This document shows positions 1 to 12,127 of a DNA stretch of 64,000 nt, piece after piece (the first letter of the stretch is position 1; each line of letters opens with the position of its first letter). The notes beneath the pieces are model-generated. The model was not told the origin of the DNA. It was given only the letters and a program-made list of their open reading frames with translations, and did no database searches. The position numbers and the translations under genes were made by a program. The stretch comes from Pycnopodia helianthoides (lineage: Eukaryota; Echinodermata; Asteroidea; Forcipulatida; Asteriidae): assembly GCA_032158295.1 (NCBI GenBank), contig CM063249.1, positions 17,672,416-17,736,415 on the forward strand. Reading direction: 5' to 3'.

Positions 1-244
1 CCACAAACGGAGACAGAGTGTCTGGGAACTTGAGTCAACCTGTTTTGAACACCTCTGCTTTCAAGGGACGATATTTGAAAGGGGTTGCGCCTGTTAAAAC
101 CAAGAGAGGGGGGAAAAAGGGGCTTACAAGTAGCCTGTGAAAAGTATCTTGAAACAGGTGGGCATGATTTTGTGAAAAACTTTGGGTTGGTGTCGGTGAG
201 CAGATGTGTCAGTGAAGTGTGGCTTAGGATTTGCTACTGTTTTT

Positions 245-400
245 TTTTTGGTTTTTTTCCCCTGTCTGGGTTCAAATCCCACCCCGGACCGGAGCCTTGC
301 ATGTGGATCGGGTTTTCAGTGCCTACCTGATGAGGTGGGTTTTCCCCCAGGAATAATTCTCATCGGTTTTGCCTCCAACACCTAAAACTGAAATTTCCTT
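245..400 (+). mobile_element. tRNA-box SINE remnant, family E
   Basis: A Pol III B-box-like sequence (GGTTCAAATCCCACC, about 270) is followed by a body similar to that at 25636-25800: both have the B box, then GTGG..GGGTTTT, CCT.CCTGAT, and a GGGTTT..CC..GGAA tail. The A-box half is not clear here. Confidence 0.4.
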
Positions 401-1294
401 TCTTGTATTCTCTCTCCATGGGGTTCTTGGCTTAGTATAGATAGGTTGCAGTATGACGTAAGTCGGCCATCTTTACGGGCAGTTTAGAACAAAATGTCGT
501 GCGTTTCGTGTGAGAACGGCGTGCAACACGCGCGCATTTCACGAAACTCATTGCAGGATTGGTCAGTGAGCAACGCAGCTGCGTTAATAAGTGGAGCGTT
601 TGACGCACCTGCAAGCCAAAATGCACTTTGCCCGTAAAGATGGCGTCTACTGGGAACTATCTATAGTGATTAAGATTTGCTTTTCTGAGAGTTCTTGGCT
701 TCAAGGCCAGAATGAATTAACTAAAGTGACGTCAGTGCAAGGGGTCTGTAGTCTGATCCCACGTTGGTACACTAAAGAAAATCACTGTGCGTTAGTGCAA
801 CTGCACACGGGGGACATGACAGCCTGATGACGTGCATCCCCCCTTTAAAAAGTAGTTCCTCTTTTAAACTAAATTGAAGCATAAAGCAAAGATCAGAGCA
901 CCTGTAAATGATTCTGTTCTACGGATCACACTGCAGGCGCCACTTTTTTTCTCTCTCTCTCTCTCTCTGCCGAGGCGTGTGTGACATCACGTCACTCGCA
1001 TTAGCCTTAGCCACTGGCCTGTTTGAGGACTCACTCGTCACATTTGTCATCCCATTTGGCAGACTTTTAGTCAGCTTTCTACTTTTCTTTTTTGTCCTTT
1101 CTGCTAAACTTTCCCCGCGAGAAAAAAACCCAGCAAGACAGGAATGGTGAAGATATATAACATGTGTCCCATTGTCTGTTCGAGATGGTTGAAGGGCTTG
1201 CTGCAGTAGCGTTTGTGAACTTGTTAGAATTTTAAATTGAGTCATCCGGATCCCTGGCCTTTTTTTGTGTGTGTTTAACATCATCAGAACCAGC

Positions 1295-1850
1295 CTCGCT
1301 ACCATGGGCAGCGCGCCGTATCGATACTTCTCGTCACTAACCCCCTGGTAGGGGTGTACTGAAAAAACAAAGCTGATTGGCTCCCAAACGTGAATACTTT
1401 GCGTGCACGCTTGTTAAAAATTCTGAGCGCTTGTATGGCGCTTGTAGGACGCTGCTTGTATGGCGCTTGTAGGACGCTGCTTGTATGGCGCTTGTAGGAC
1501 GCTTAGTATGCGCGTGATGGTACGCGCATGTGAAAGTATTTCGATGCGATTCCATCTCAATGAATCATGTTTTTACACTGTTACTCTAAACTGCATAGAG
1601 TTAGAAATATCACAAAATCAAAGACGAATAAGAGGGGACCAGTTGCTCTTTGACTTTAGGCCATATTTGCGAGGTTACCATACTTGAGCGTGCGCCTAGA
1701 GTGGATCGACCACAAGCCTAATTAAAATGTGCATATATGAGCACATTTTAATAAACCAATTCCAGGGGTTATGAGCGAGCAAGGCATGCTGGACAAAATG
1801 GCGCGGCGAGATCGATCACCCCTGAGAACGAGGTTGCATCAGAAACCCTC
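1295..1850. repeat. Interspersed repeat, uninterrupted copy (paralog at 54590-55780)
   Basis: Shared blocks in the same order: GCAGCGCGCCGTATC, GCTGATTGGCTC, TGAATCAT.TTTTACA, GAGGGGACCAGTTGCTCT, CAGGGGTTA and ATGGCGCGGC. The second copy is broken by two insertions. No coding potential or clear terminal repeats seen, so the class is unknown. Confidence 0.65.
1427..1503. repeat. 25-bp tandem repeat, three copies
   Basis: Three near-perfect units containing GGCGCTTGTAGGACGCTGCT. It lies inside the interspersed repeat at 1295-1850; the paralog near 54730 has only one diverged unit, so the array expanded locally. Confidence 0.8.
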
Positions 1851-2538
1851 TTGCAACGAGCTGCTTTTTTTTTTAAAGCACGAAAAGGTAGCTCAGCACA
1901 GCAGGATTACGCTTACTAGAATAAGGTTACCAGCCCAAAAAAACACGGATTTCTTATGTGCCATCTGTGACTGGTATTCTGCTAATTTTTTTTGCTTAGC
2001 AGAAAATTGTCAAGCGATATTTCTGCTGAAGCAGCTCTATTGAAATTGGACCCAGCTGTGTACTCGATATCACAAACAGCTATGTTTTTTTTTTCTTTAG
2101 CGGAAACAGTCTTAAAAGCTGAGCAAAGTGTGATGTCACAATGCAAATCACTATGGCAATACTGACAACACATCTTAAAGATGAATCTTAGCGCTTTGTG
2201 AAAAAAATCGAGCTCTGGTCGAGTGAAAGTGCCGCCGAGCTGCAGGGCCCCTGGATCTTGTGGAGATTTTTCTCGGAATTCGATCCCTGGATTGATTTCC
2301 CTTCACTCCGACTGAGACCCAGAGTTGGGGAACTTTAGGGGTAGACTCCTAACATTTCTTACAGATTCAGAACCATTCTTAAAGATTTCTCTGTTTTATT
2401 CCAATTGATGTTCCCAAATTCATAATATCCTCTCCATCAATCATCACGGACATGTCCTAGTGCGTAAGATAATTTGGAAGACAACCCCCCCCCCCCCCGA
2501 GCTAACAACTCACTTCCTCTCTTTTTTTTTCCACTCAG

Positions 2539-5500
2539 GCGGATGATATTGTCAACACGGCCGTTCTGAATGGACAGAGGGTCTCGGTACCCATGAGCGT
2601 GTCACGGTTACACGGTCGGGCCAGGTGCACAACATAACAGCGTCGGCGCAGTGCACCAGCCTGGATCCTGAGATACTCAAGGTATTGGGTTGTGGGGGGA
2701 AAAAAGCGGAGCACTAAAGACGTGTTTGTCTGACCATGAGGCACTGGCTCATTTTTTTGGGGGGGGGGGAAAAGCATGGCCCAAGCTTGCACGTTGGCAT
2801 TTTGCTCGCCGTGCAACTTTTCAGCTGATCAGCGGAGTGCCTTGGTTTTTTGGTAATATCAGTTGTGCCATTGAAAACTGAAGAAGAAAAAAATATTTAA
2901 AATTCTTCCTACGCTTGACACTTTCCTTTGTTGTTGTTGACAAAATGCAGTTGCATGTCTGTCTTATTGACAAGTGGCCAACCCCTGGCCCAATTTTATA
3001 GAGCGGCTAAAGCAAAAAAAAATTAGCTGAGCAAAACAAGAAATAGATTACCAGCCAAATCACAATTTTACATGTACCAGTTTTGACAGGATTCCTGCTA
3101 CCTTTTTTGCTCAGCAGGAATTTGTTACGGAATATTTTCTGCTTAAGCAGCTCTATGAATTTGGGCCTGGTATTACCAACCTTGTGAGTAACCAGGTTGT
3201 GAGTAAGTCAAAAATCTGCGCTTAACATTAGAATTTTAATTCACAGATGAACATAGATTTTTTTGCTTGTGCATGTGTGTACTTTTGTTCACTAAGCATT
3301 CTTACACAGCTAGCCCCTAGGGCATAAATTTGGCGCAAGCCATGTGAGCAGAAAATATATTCTGGTAAGCATAATTTTGTTGTGCTTAGCTACTTTTTGT
3401 GCTTAAGCAGCTCTATGAAATTAGGCCCAAGGTAAAGTGAAACCATAGGATGAGGGTCACATTGGCTGTCTGGATGGAGAGACTTTGTCAACACCTAAAA
3501 CAATAATATTATTTTGTAAATGCAATGCACAATTTTTACATGGATGCTTATATACTGCCCTCTCTAGGCAAGATTTAATAGCAAGTTTTGTGTGTGTTTT
3601 GAAGTAAATAACAGTACTGCTCTTTCTTGGGGGCTTTGCACACAAGAAGAATAGAGCTGGGTCTACAGTCAAGTAAACACATTTAAACAAATTTGTTGAA
3701 CCATGTTTTAATTTTTCCGGTCTTTTGTTGGGCAAGCTTGTTTGTTTTTTTGGTGTTTTTTTCCAATCATACACAAAATAAGAAAATGAATAAAACACAC
3801 AAAGTGGTAGAATATACAAAGTTATACAAATGTATGAGTGGGGGAGACATCCGAGAGAAGGACAATACCTTCTGTAGTGGAGCACCTTAGACTGCTGTCA
3901 AATTACAAATAAACAGAAAATAGCAGTTAGGAATAGACAAAACATTTCAGTTGCAGGAAACACAATACAAAAATAGGTCCTTCATGGGTTAACTACATAC
4001 AGCAAAGTAAAACTGTGAATAGATAGAATGCTGTGGATGTTCACACTATTAATGATGAAAGTATAACGAGACAATTATTGGCGGATTCCGTATTTTGTCA
4101 TCTAGGTGAAGCAAGACTGTAGCGCCGTCTATGTTGATGGCAGTGAAACGAGCGGTGCCCTCGGCAAGAAGATCAGGGTGTCGTTTGCCGGGAGAGAGGT
4201 GTATAGAGAGTTCAATGTCTGGTACCCTGAGCTACCCTTAGAGGTTGTACTGTCTGACCCCAAACTGAGCCAGATCAGAGGATGGAAGATCCCCGTGCCG
4301 AAGGAGAGGTGAGGTTGGGGAATTTGGTTTCAGTTTTTTAAGAAAAGCTAAAATGCCACCACTTCAACTTGCCTCTAGTATTTGGATCCTGGTTTCAGAC
4401 CTTCTTGCCAGCAATGACTCTCATCACGTGCAATAATTGACTCATGTCCCACTTTGAGTTTCTATTTTAAAGGAACATTACAGAGTTGGTAAGAAAAAAA
4501 CTTGTAAAATATACTTTTGATCACAGATTTACATAAAACTTACACGGTCTAATGATGATGATAGTAGAAAACATCCCTTAAAATATTTCTGTCTGAAATG
4601 CCATATTTGATGAGAAATGAATAACCTGAGTTTATCGCTCAGTGAGCGTTTTATTCATTTGTTGAATCTATATGATTTCATGCAAATGTGTAATCAGTTT
4701 TTCACTATTTTCTCGTGACCCAGATGGCCGATCGATCTCAAACTTCTACAGGTTTGTCAGTTTATGTATATGGTGGATTACATAAAGTGCTTACACTGCC
4801 AGCAACTGTTTTGTTAGCAAAAACCAATTTGTAATGTTCCTTTAATAACAGAGTCTTCATGTGGTATGATTTCCAGGTCAAGACGAGACTCTCAGCAAGC
4901 TCTTAGTCTGGGGGCGGAGACTCTGGGCCTACTCGGGAGGGGTGATCTAGAGATCGACAACGGACGGGATCACATGACCAAGGGCAAATGTCAGCTGAGA
5001 CATCAACAGTCCAAGGTGGATATCTACACCAGGTTCTACGCTCCGCAGGCAAACACAGGTAGAGGCGGAGAAAAAAATGTGTGTCCGTTACTTTGTGTCG
5101 TGCGAAAATGCGAATGCATAAATGGGATGGTAGTCTTCGCATGCTACAATACAGGCAAGAACCATTGAATGGCAAAACCTAGTAGTGCTTTACGCGATAA
5201 CATAATGCTGGTTTGATTACTAAGACTTTCATCTGCGCATGCTCAGTAAAAAAAGAAATTCCCACAATTTTTAAGCAATGTCAATGTTGGTACGCTACTT
5301 TGTCGTTACTTTGTGTCGCGCGAAATGCGAATGTATAAATTGGATTGTAGTCTTACGTTTTCTTGCTACTTACATGCTACAATACAGGCAAGAACCATTG
5401 AATGGCAAAACCCAGTAGTGCTGTACTCGATAATGTAAGAACATGCTAGCTTGATAACTAAGACTACGTATCCGAGCATGCTCAGTAAGAAAGAAATTCC

Positions 5501-8500
5501 CCCAATTTTTAAGCAATGTCGATGTTGGTACGTGTGCTAAAGTTGTCACATGTATAGCGTGAGTCTTCGCTGGTTCGCGCGCCGAAGCCTCGGACAGCAT
5601 GCTCGGTGGCGCATAGTTCTTCGGGAAACTTGAGCTCGTTTACTAAAAGTACACAATGTGTAGGTTTTGTTTCAATTAAATGATAACATGTGGAAATACC
5701 CTGGGCAAACAAAAGTAATATATTAATAACAAATAATAATAAATATAATAATAGCTTGCATTTATATAGCGCTTAATACAGGGTTTCTAAGCGCCGATAT
5801 TTTTTTTCTGCAAGGTATGTGGAGCTACGTATTTTTTGTTTGAAGTATGAGGCCTATTCATTTATAGCACCATGTAATTGTTTACAAGATGCTGTGGCAA
5901 TCAAACCAGGAACACCAGGGTGAACCCCTTCTCTTTACATAACAGTATAAATGTATGATTTTGTTTCTCTCGATCTGTTTTGGCTTTGTTTTGTTTTTCA
6001 CTTTTCCTGCAGGGCGATTTTCATCGCATATGTGTTTGTCCACTTCTGTTTTTTTAGAACATCTATCAAGAGGCTGCGGAGCCTCGCTCTCGTTATCATT
6101 CCTACATGTGTGTGTTTATTCCGCTTTCTGTTTTTTTAATGGTCCACTCACAGGCCTGGTTTTTTAAATAGTGTCTTCTGTTGATCCACAGTGCCGCGCG
6201 TGACGGGCCGCAGACAGTATCTTTACGGAGACGATATACGCCACCACGTCACCCATCACACCAGGAACCAACTCCGAGCCCTCGACCCAACGGTCGTCCT
6301 CGTGGAGGGGACCAGGGTGACCGGTCTCACCACTGGAGATACGCTAATCCAGGTGCGATTTTTTGATACTTCATTCATACACAAAAAATCAGAAGCAGTA
6401 AAGACCTCCCGGTATTTTTGTGGACACTTAAAAAATACTGTACGTTGTCTTGATTCAAAGAGGGTTTAAGGTGTTAAGCAGTTTTGTCAACGTCAACAAT
6501 GTTTGACCCTATCTTGAATCAATGCTGTACCTTATCTTGATTCAGAGAGAGTATATAGTTTTACCACATCTTGAATCAAAGGAGTGCATCATGTAAAGCG
6601 TGTTGGATGTATTTTGCTGTGAATAGTAATAATGCTATACCTTATCTTGATTCAGAGAGAGTATAATGGTGTCGGCAGCTAGCAGCAGTTTTCATTATCG
6701 ATGATATTACCGTGTGTTGATTGAAAGAGAGTTGGCAGGTCCCAAACTCATTGTACCTTATCTTTAATCCTGAAACTTCTGTCCTCCCCAGGTTGTCAGT
6801 CCAGACGGCCGTAAGATTCTCGGAGAATCTAACATCACTGTGTCGGCCAACAAAGCAGAGGTGATCGAGCTCCATGTCAGTCTGGTATCCGGGCTGACCT
6901 TGGAGGCAGTCGCACTGGGCCGAGAGGACGGCGGGAGAGACAGGAGCTTGACCAGGGTCACATCTCGCAGAGTGCTGTTTGCACAGTTCCAGGTGAGTGA
7001 TTGCTCGGTTGGTTTCCACTGCTTGACAATGGGAGACTTTTGAACGCAAGATGGCAGCAGACAAAATTCCATTGTTTACGTTGTTCTAAGTATGCGCACG
7101 TTGCCAAGAACAATGGATTTACCTGGTAAGTCTGCTGCCACCTATAGCGTCCCAAAAGTCCCCCGTTGCCGCAATTAACCTGTCAATTACTGTAGTCTTA
7201 TTAATTATCATCCGCTGTTTGACCTCTTCCCACACAGGGTGACTTGCCACGGCAACCGCACCATACACACATGTATTAAAAATGTATTACAAATGCGTGT
7301 TTCAAAGGGACCCGATCAAGTATTCTTGAAATTTTTTCTTCTAGCGTGAAGTGGTTACTACCGATATTCCCATTTTTCTATTCCATTCACATTTGTTTTT
7401 CGTCTTTCCATGTCTAGGAAGCCATCATGGATGCAAGGCTGGAGTTCGATGACGGCACGGAAGTGGCCCTCCAGGATATCAACCCAAGGGACTTTGAGGC
7501 AGTCATTACCACCCTCAACCCCGAGATTGTCGCTGAGAGCCCAGGGTCTACCCCTCACCACCCTGCCGTCATCGCTGTCAAAGAGGGCTCCACGACTCTC
7601 ATGCTGGAGGTGGCGCTCCCCCTGGAGTGTCAACGGCGTAAGCGCAACAGCGCCATCTCATTTGATGTCATCCCGGTCAACGTGTCCTTCTCGGAGAAGC
7701 CCAAACCGTGGTGGCCGAACGGCATGGACGAAGAGGACCAAGCGGGGACGGACGGCGTAGGGATGCAATCATCGGGAGGATTGGTTTGACCCCCGAAGCG
7801 GGCGCGGTGGACTACGGGGTGGTGCGCGGAGACTACGACCCTGAGAGGAAGAAACCGCATCACCGCGGCGGCGGCAACAACAAGCCTGAGGGCGGTATCA
7901 TCTCCATCCCCCTGGACATTCCCATCGGCGACATGTTCCCGAAGAACCCCGCCATTGACTACGACGGCTACGACGATGAAGTTGACCGCGACAGCAACAA
8001 GCAGTTGACGTTCTCGGAGGAATCGCTGAGCCCTCTGGAGATCGGCATGTACATCGTCTTGGGGATCTTCTGCATCGCCATCTTAGCTTTCATGGTCAAC
8101 TGTGTCCTCTTCATGGCTCGATACCGCAACTCCAAGAAGGTGCCCGCCCCCATGGGGAACACCTACCCCCAGAACTGGGTCCTCTTCGGGACGGAGTTTG
8201 ACGGGCGGACCCTTCCGCATCCCCACCACACCGAGGAGAGAATCCCCATGCGCGACTTCCGGGACGAGAGCAACCACGACGACTGCTGTAGCCGCGGGGA
8301 GCACACCTGCACCGAGAGCGAGGTCAGCATCGAGCGACACAGCATCGAAGACGAGCAAGACGGAGGCGAGGACGGGGTGAGGAGCGTTGCCTTGGTGAGC
8401 GGGGACAACAACGAGGAGGGTCCCGTTGCCACCACGCCTGCGCCGAGTCGGACGAATCTGTGTCGTGTGTCATCGCCGAGGGCCACGAGACCGCCGAGTT

Positions 8501-8858
8501 TCTCCCGTGCCAGTGCGAGTGTCATTTCGACGAAGACATCCGGAACAACAGCTCTTCGGAAATTGATATAGAACTGGTGGAGGAGCCGGAGTGTACAGAG
8601 AGGACACCCCTGAACCACCGTTCCCACCTACCGGAGCCGGGCAATATCCCCACGGCGGGGGCATGCTGTGACATTACCAGTGACACTCACAGTGACACTC
8701 ACCCCGACACGCCCAGTCGAGCGCACTCGGACTCTGAATTAAGAGTGACGGTTACGACTGGCGGGTTGGAATCCACGACCAGTAGTACGAAGTCCCAAGA
8801 GGATGTGGATTTGGAGCAGGTTTTAGATCAAGCGGATGAAGAGCAGAGCTCGTGCTGA
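2539..8858 (+). CDS. TMEM132: TMEM132-family single-pass membrane protein, C-terminal six exons (5' end outside window)
   Basis: Coding exons, from splice sites and protein similarity: 2539-2681, 4106-4308, 4877-5058, 6192-6352, 6792-6992 and 7418-8858 (stop TGA). All junctions are AG/GT and the phases join cleanly. The opening exon reads ADDIVNTAVLNG, and the next contains FNVWYPELPLEVVLSDPKLS, matching the conserved ectodomain of TMEM132 proteins, which carry Ig-like (BIG2-type) domains and are thought to act in cell adhesion and actin linkage. The last exon encodes one membrane helix (about 8041-8119, IGMYIVLGIFCIAILAFMV), then the family's juxtamembrane motif QNWVLFGTEFDGR (about 8170-8208) and an acidic, Ser/Asp-rich cytoplasmic tail. 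The signal peptide and first exons must lie upstream of base 1. Three one-base frame breaks occur (about 2598-2612, 7740-7790, 8420-8445), each needing one extra base, so the reading frame as given is not continuous. The family call is firm; the paralog cannot be assigned. Confidence 0.9.
4471..4841 (+). mobile_element. TTAA MITE, family P1
   Basis: A 371-bp element with terminal inverted repeat AGGAACATTACAGA..ACAAATTGG-type ends, flanked by TTAA on both sides (4467-4470 and 4842-4845). It lies in a TMEM132 intron. Family P1 has a 20-bp inverted end AGGAACATTACAGAATTGGT and no coding capacity. The TTAA duplication is typical of piggyBac-superfamily insertion. Confidence 0.85.
5743..5945 (-). 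mobile_element. tRNA-derived SINE, family A, 3' half only
   Basis: Tail and body of family A (TATATAGCGCTTAATAC, TCTGCAAGGTATGTGGAGCT, ACCAGGAACACCAGGG) without the tRNA head. TMEM132 intron. Confidence 0.8.
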
Positions 8859-10607
8859 TGTACAGACGCTTCTTCAGATTATCACAACTTTCATTTTTTT
8901 TCTAAATTATGTGCACCGGAAGAATATTTTCCAGCACGAATATTTTCAAACGTTTAACAATTTTTCAGCTGAAACCATTTAGGGGTACATTGGGTCCAAC
9001 TATTTAAATTCTCATGACCGCTAAAACATTATTTAGAAATATATTTAATCATTTAAAAAAAAAGTTTGCTTTTCAATTTACAAGTGAAATGGTCTTGAGG
9101 TATTTTGAATCACAGGCAATACAATTTTAATCCCCCAAACGACCTATTTTGTCGAATGGAGAAGCGGGAATCTACAAAATTGTTTAAATATAAGAAAAAC
9201 AAATAAACCATTTGTCCAGGATAAGGTATTCCCCCCCCCAAAAAAAAAATAATGCAAGTTTTAAACACAATTTTTCAGTAAAAGAAATTATATATTTCAG
9301 GCACTGTGTGGAAGCAGTATTAAAAATAATCTGTATTTATTGTACAAAGGTAAAAAACAAAAAAACAAAACCATGTAAAAAGTGTAATATATTATACAAA
9401 GAAACCATATATTATGAGAATTTAACCAATTTAATCAAGGATGGAAAGAACCATTTGAATATTTTTAAGCGTCAACATATCTTGTAAATTGTAATTAAAA
9501 AAAGTGGAAAGATTTAGGGATGTATTTCTTCTGCCAGAGTAGAGATTTGTCTTCAATTTGTTATTTTTTTATTATTTTTTAAACGGTGCTACAAAAAGGT
9601 GTCTCCAAAAGTTACGTATTAGTTCAAAATAAGAGAAATTATTTCCGATGTTAAAAAATCTTCTTTCTCGGATTTGAGGAATGTATTGACTCGAGGAGGT
9701 GTCGAGTCAGTGCATCGAGGTCATAAAGTCTGTAAGGTTAAAAGGTCACATATATTATATACTGGATGTAGTCTGCTCTGTGCAAGCAAGTTCTGATCCC
9801 ACTCGCGGCCCAATTTCATAAAGCCTGTAAGCACAAGAACTTGCTAAGTACAGGACAAAATCTTGCTTAGCAGAGCCAGGTTTACCAGCCGAAATTTCAT
9901 AAAGTTCACACTGTTACGACTGGTGCCCCACTTATTTTATGCTTAGCAAAGAAATTTGCTTAGCGTATTTCCTGCTTAACAGCTTATGAAATTGGGCCCT
10001 GATGGTTTTAGCACATGCAGTTACGTTTTTTTTAAAACTCATATTCGCCTGACTGGTCAAAGTACATAAAGACAGCCAATGTAGCACTTATTGCTGCATT
10101 CCAATAAACCTTCATTGTTTACCGCCAAAACATATCCCAACAAACTAAATACCGTTGGAAAGAGCGCGCATACTTCTCTTTAATGTGAGTATCTATTCTG
10201 TCAGGTTTCCTGTTTCATATCCCTAGTAATGAGAGGTATAAAGAAAGATACTGCCTTCTTGTTCGTCTACGGGTTTTCCCCGTAGTCAGGCGCTAACAGC
10301 ATTGGTGTGTTCTGTGGGAAGTCACATAGTTTTAGGCAGATATTGGGGTTAACAAAGATATGACCCTAAACATACAGGACAAAACGGTGAATGCAACAAA
10401 ACTTTCCTTAAACAGACCACTAGGCACTGTAAGGACAGCTGTCAAGAATAACTTTGGAGTCTTCATGCCCAAACCAGACACTTCCTGCCCAAACTTGCTT
10501 TATTTGCTCATCATTTGAGAACGACAGCCTTCAAACGACACAAAGTTTAGCAAGTATTTCTCAACGTGTTATTATTTTATTATTATTATTATTATTATTT
10601 GTTAATT

Positions 10608-11112
10608 TATACTTCCGGTAATGAAACCAAGGATGCCTCATCAGTGAACTTAATCACTGTAGCTCGCAAGCCTGAGGAAACCTCTTGAACAAGGGTGTTT
10701 GCTAGAAGAGCCAGAAACGTTTGGGTTAACCCCTACTCTTCCCTGATAAGTGTCTTGGGGTCGATTTCACAGAACTCTTCCTAACTTAGGACTAGTCCTA
10801 GGCAATGCTAAGAGATAGGCTGACTGGTCCTAACTTAAGACTAGTCCTATCTCTTACTGTCTTAGCATTGCCTAGGACTAGTCCTAAGTTAGGAAGAGTT
10901 TTGTGAAATCGACCCCCCGAGTTCTTTTACCTGCACTACCAATGCTATTACACGGGACATATGGCTCAATGTCCCATCCGAAGGACAAAGCAAATGCAAT
11001 TATGGTAAAGTATCTTACTCAAGTGCCCTGACCGGGACTGGAACCCACACTCTGCTGATCACAAACATCAGAGCTTGAGTTCGGTGCTCTGTTAACCGCT
11101 TGGCCATGGCTG
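10608..11112 (-). mobile_element. tRNA-derived SINE, family A, split by a foldback element
   Basis: Reverse-strand copy with the B box at about 11034-11050 and A box near 11095-11106. The body is interrupted at 10757-10916 by a palindromic element. Tail type CTTCCGGTAATGAAACC as at 21292. Confidence 0.85.
10757..10916. mobile_element. Palindromic foldback, family F1
   Basis: 160 bp starting GGGGTCGATTTCAC and ending GTGAAATCGACCCC, with arms of about 60 bp built from AACTTAGGACTAGTCCTAGG. Inserted in a family A SINE. Confidence 0.9.
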
Positions 11113-12085
11113 GGTTAGATTATCACATCACATTGATATCATAGCCGCTGTTCTCGTTTGTCTTCACTTCCATGGCATTTCACTTTTTTTGGAGAACTGC
11201 CTAATTTTGGCGTAGGGCATTACTTTAAATTTGTTCACAATATTTCCTTCCTATCTTTTATCGTAAAGGTGGCATCTCTTTGTGGTTTATACCTTGATCA
11301 GTCTGTTAAGTTGAATCATTACCTTTGATTTGGCCTTATCAATTAACTTGGCAACCAATCATGTATGCCGATATCACAAGAGGCACTTGCCTGCCCTCGC
11401 CAGCCACAGCTCACATAACATGACCAACCAGCATCCAAATTTTCCGTGATTTGTTTTGGGTTAATTATCGATCATTAAAAATTGATCGTGAAAACTAATT
11501 TTCATGTAGAATTGTGAATCAATTACTTCATTTGACAAGTCAACCCTCTGAGCTTGTAAGTGATGTGCATTGTATCATTTGTGAAATTACAAAGTGCTCC
11601 ATTTCAGAAACCAAGTTGACCATCCATTTTTTGTTACAGAGATGTTTCTTTGATGCTATTTTTTTAATTCTTCTTGCACATCTTCCTTGATTACAGTCAC
11701 TACTTGACCTTCATGGTACCACCCTAAGAGCCACTCCGATTGTGGGTGCACATTTTACTGTCATTTTTTGCATGCAAGATTCATACTAATTTGTATAAAT
11801 GGATTTGTGACATTTTCTTCTCAGCTGAATGGAGGGGCCAATGTTTCTCAGTCAACTTTTCTTCAATACTTTCATAATTGTATATTCACCACCCATCCTT
11901 GCAACATTGCAGCTGTCCGGTCTCCCAAAGTTTCATTCAATATGAGAGTTTGGGGGACACTAGGTGGCAGCAGACTTGGACCACATTCACAGCTCTGACC
12001 ACATTGAGAGATTACCTCTTTGTGTTAAATTGCAAACCCAACGGAGCCAAAATTTCATAAAGCTGTTGAGCATAGACAGTTGTTG

Positions 12086-12088
<3 letters not shown>

Positions 12089-12124
<36 letters not shown>
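12089..12124. repeat. (CA)n microsatellite
   Basis: About 18 dinucleotides; a second shorter run lies at about 12303-12322. Confidence 0.95.

Positions 12125-12127
<3 letters not shown>

Larger units (their letters stand above)
1..2538 (+). other. TMEM132 intron with repeats, no exon recognised
   Basis: No coding exon could be matched to the TMEM132 ectodomain here. The stretch carries a tRNA-box SINE remnant (about 245-400), a (TC)n run (945-968), a short tandem array (1427-1503), an interspersed repeat also found near 54600 (about 1295-1850), and a repeat of the GCTTAAGCAGCTCTATGAAA type (about 1865-2045). Confidence 0.6.

Noticed and set aside
7040..7165. Possible extra TMEM132 exon
   Set aside because: The stretch is a small foldback repeat (TGGCAGCAGAC with its complement), also found near 11950 and 51680-51770.
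8083..8627. Long minus-strand frames opposite the TMEM132 last exon
   Set aside because: They are mirrors of a GC-rich coding exon and match no family; the plus-strand frame has a clear membrane helix and family motifs.
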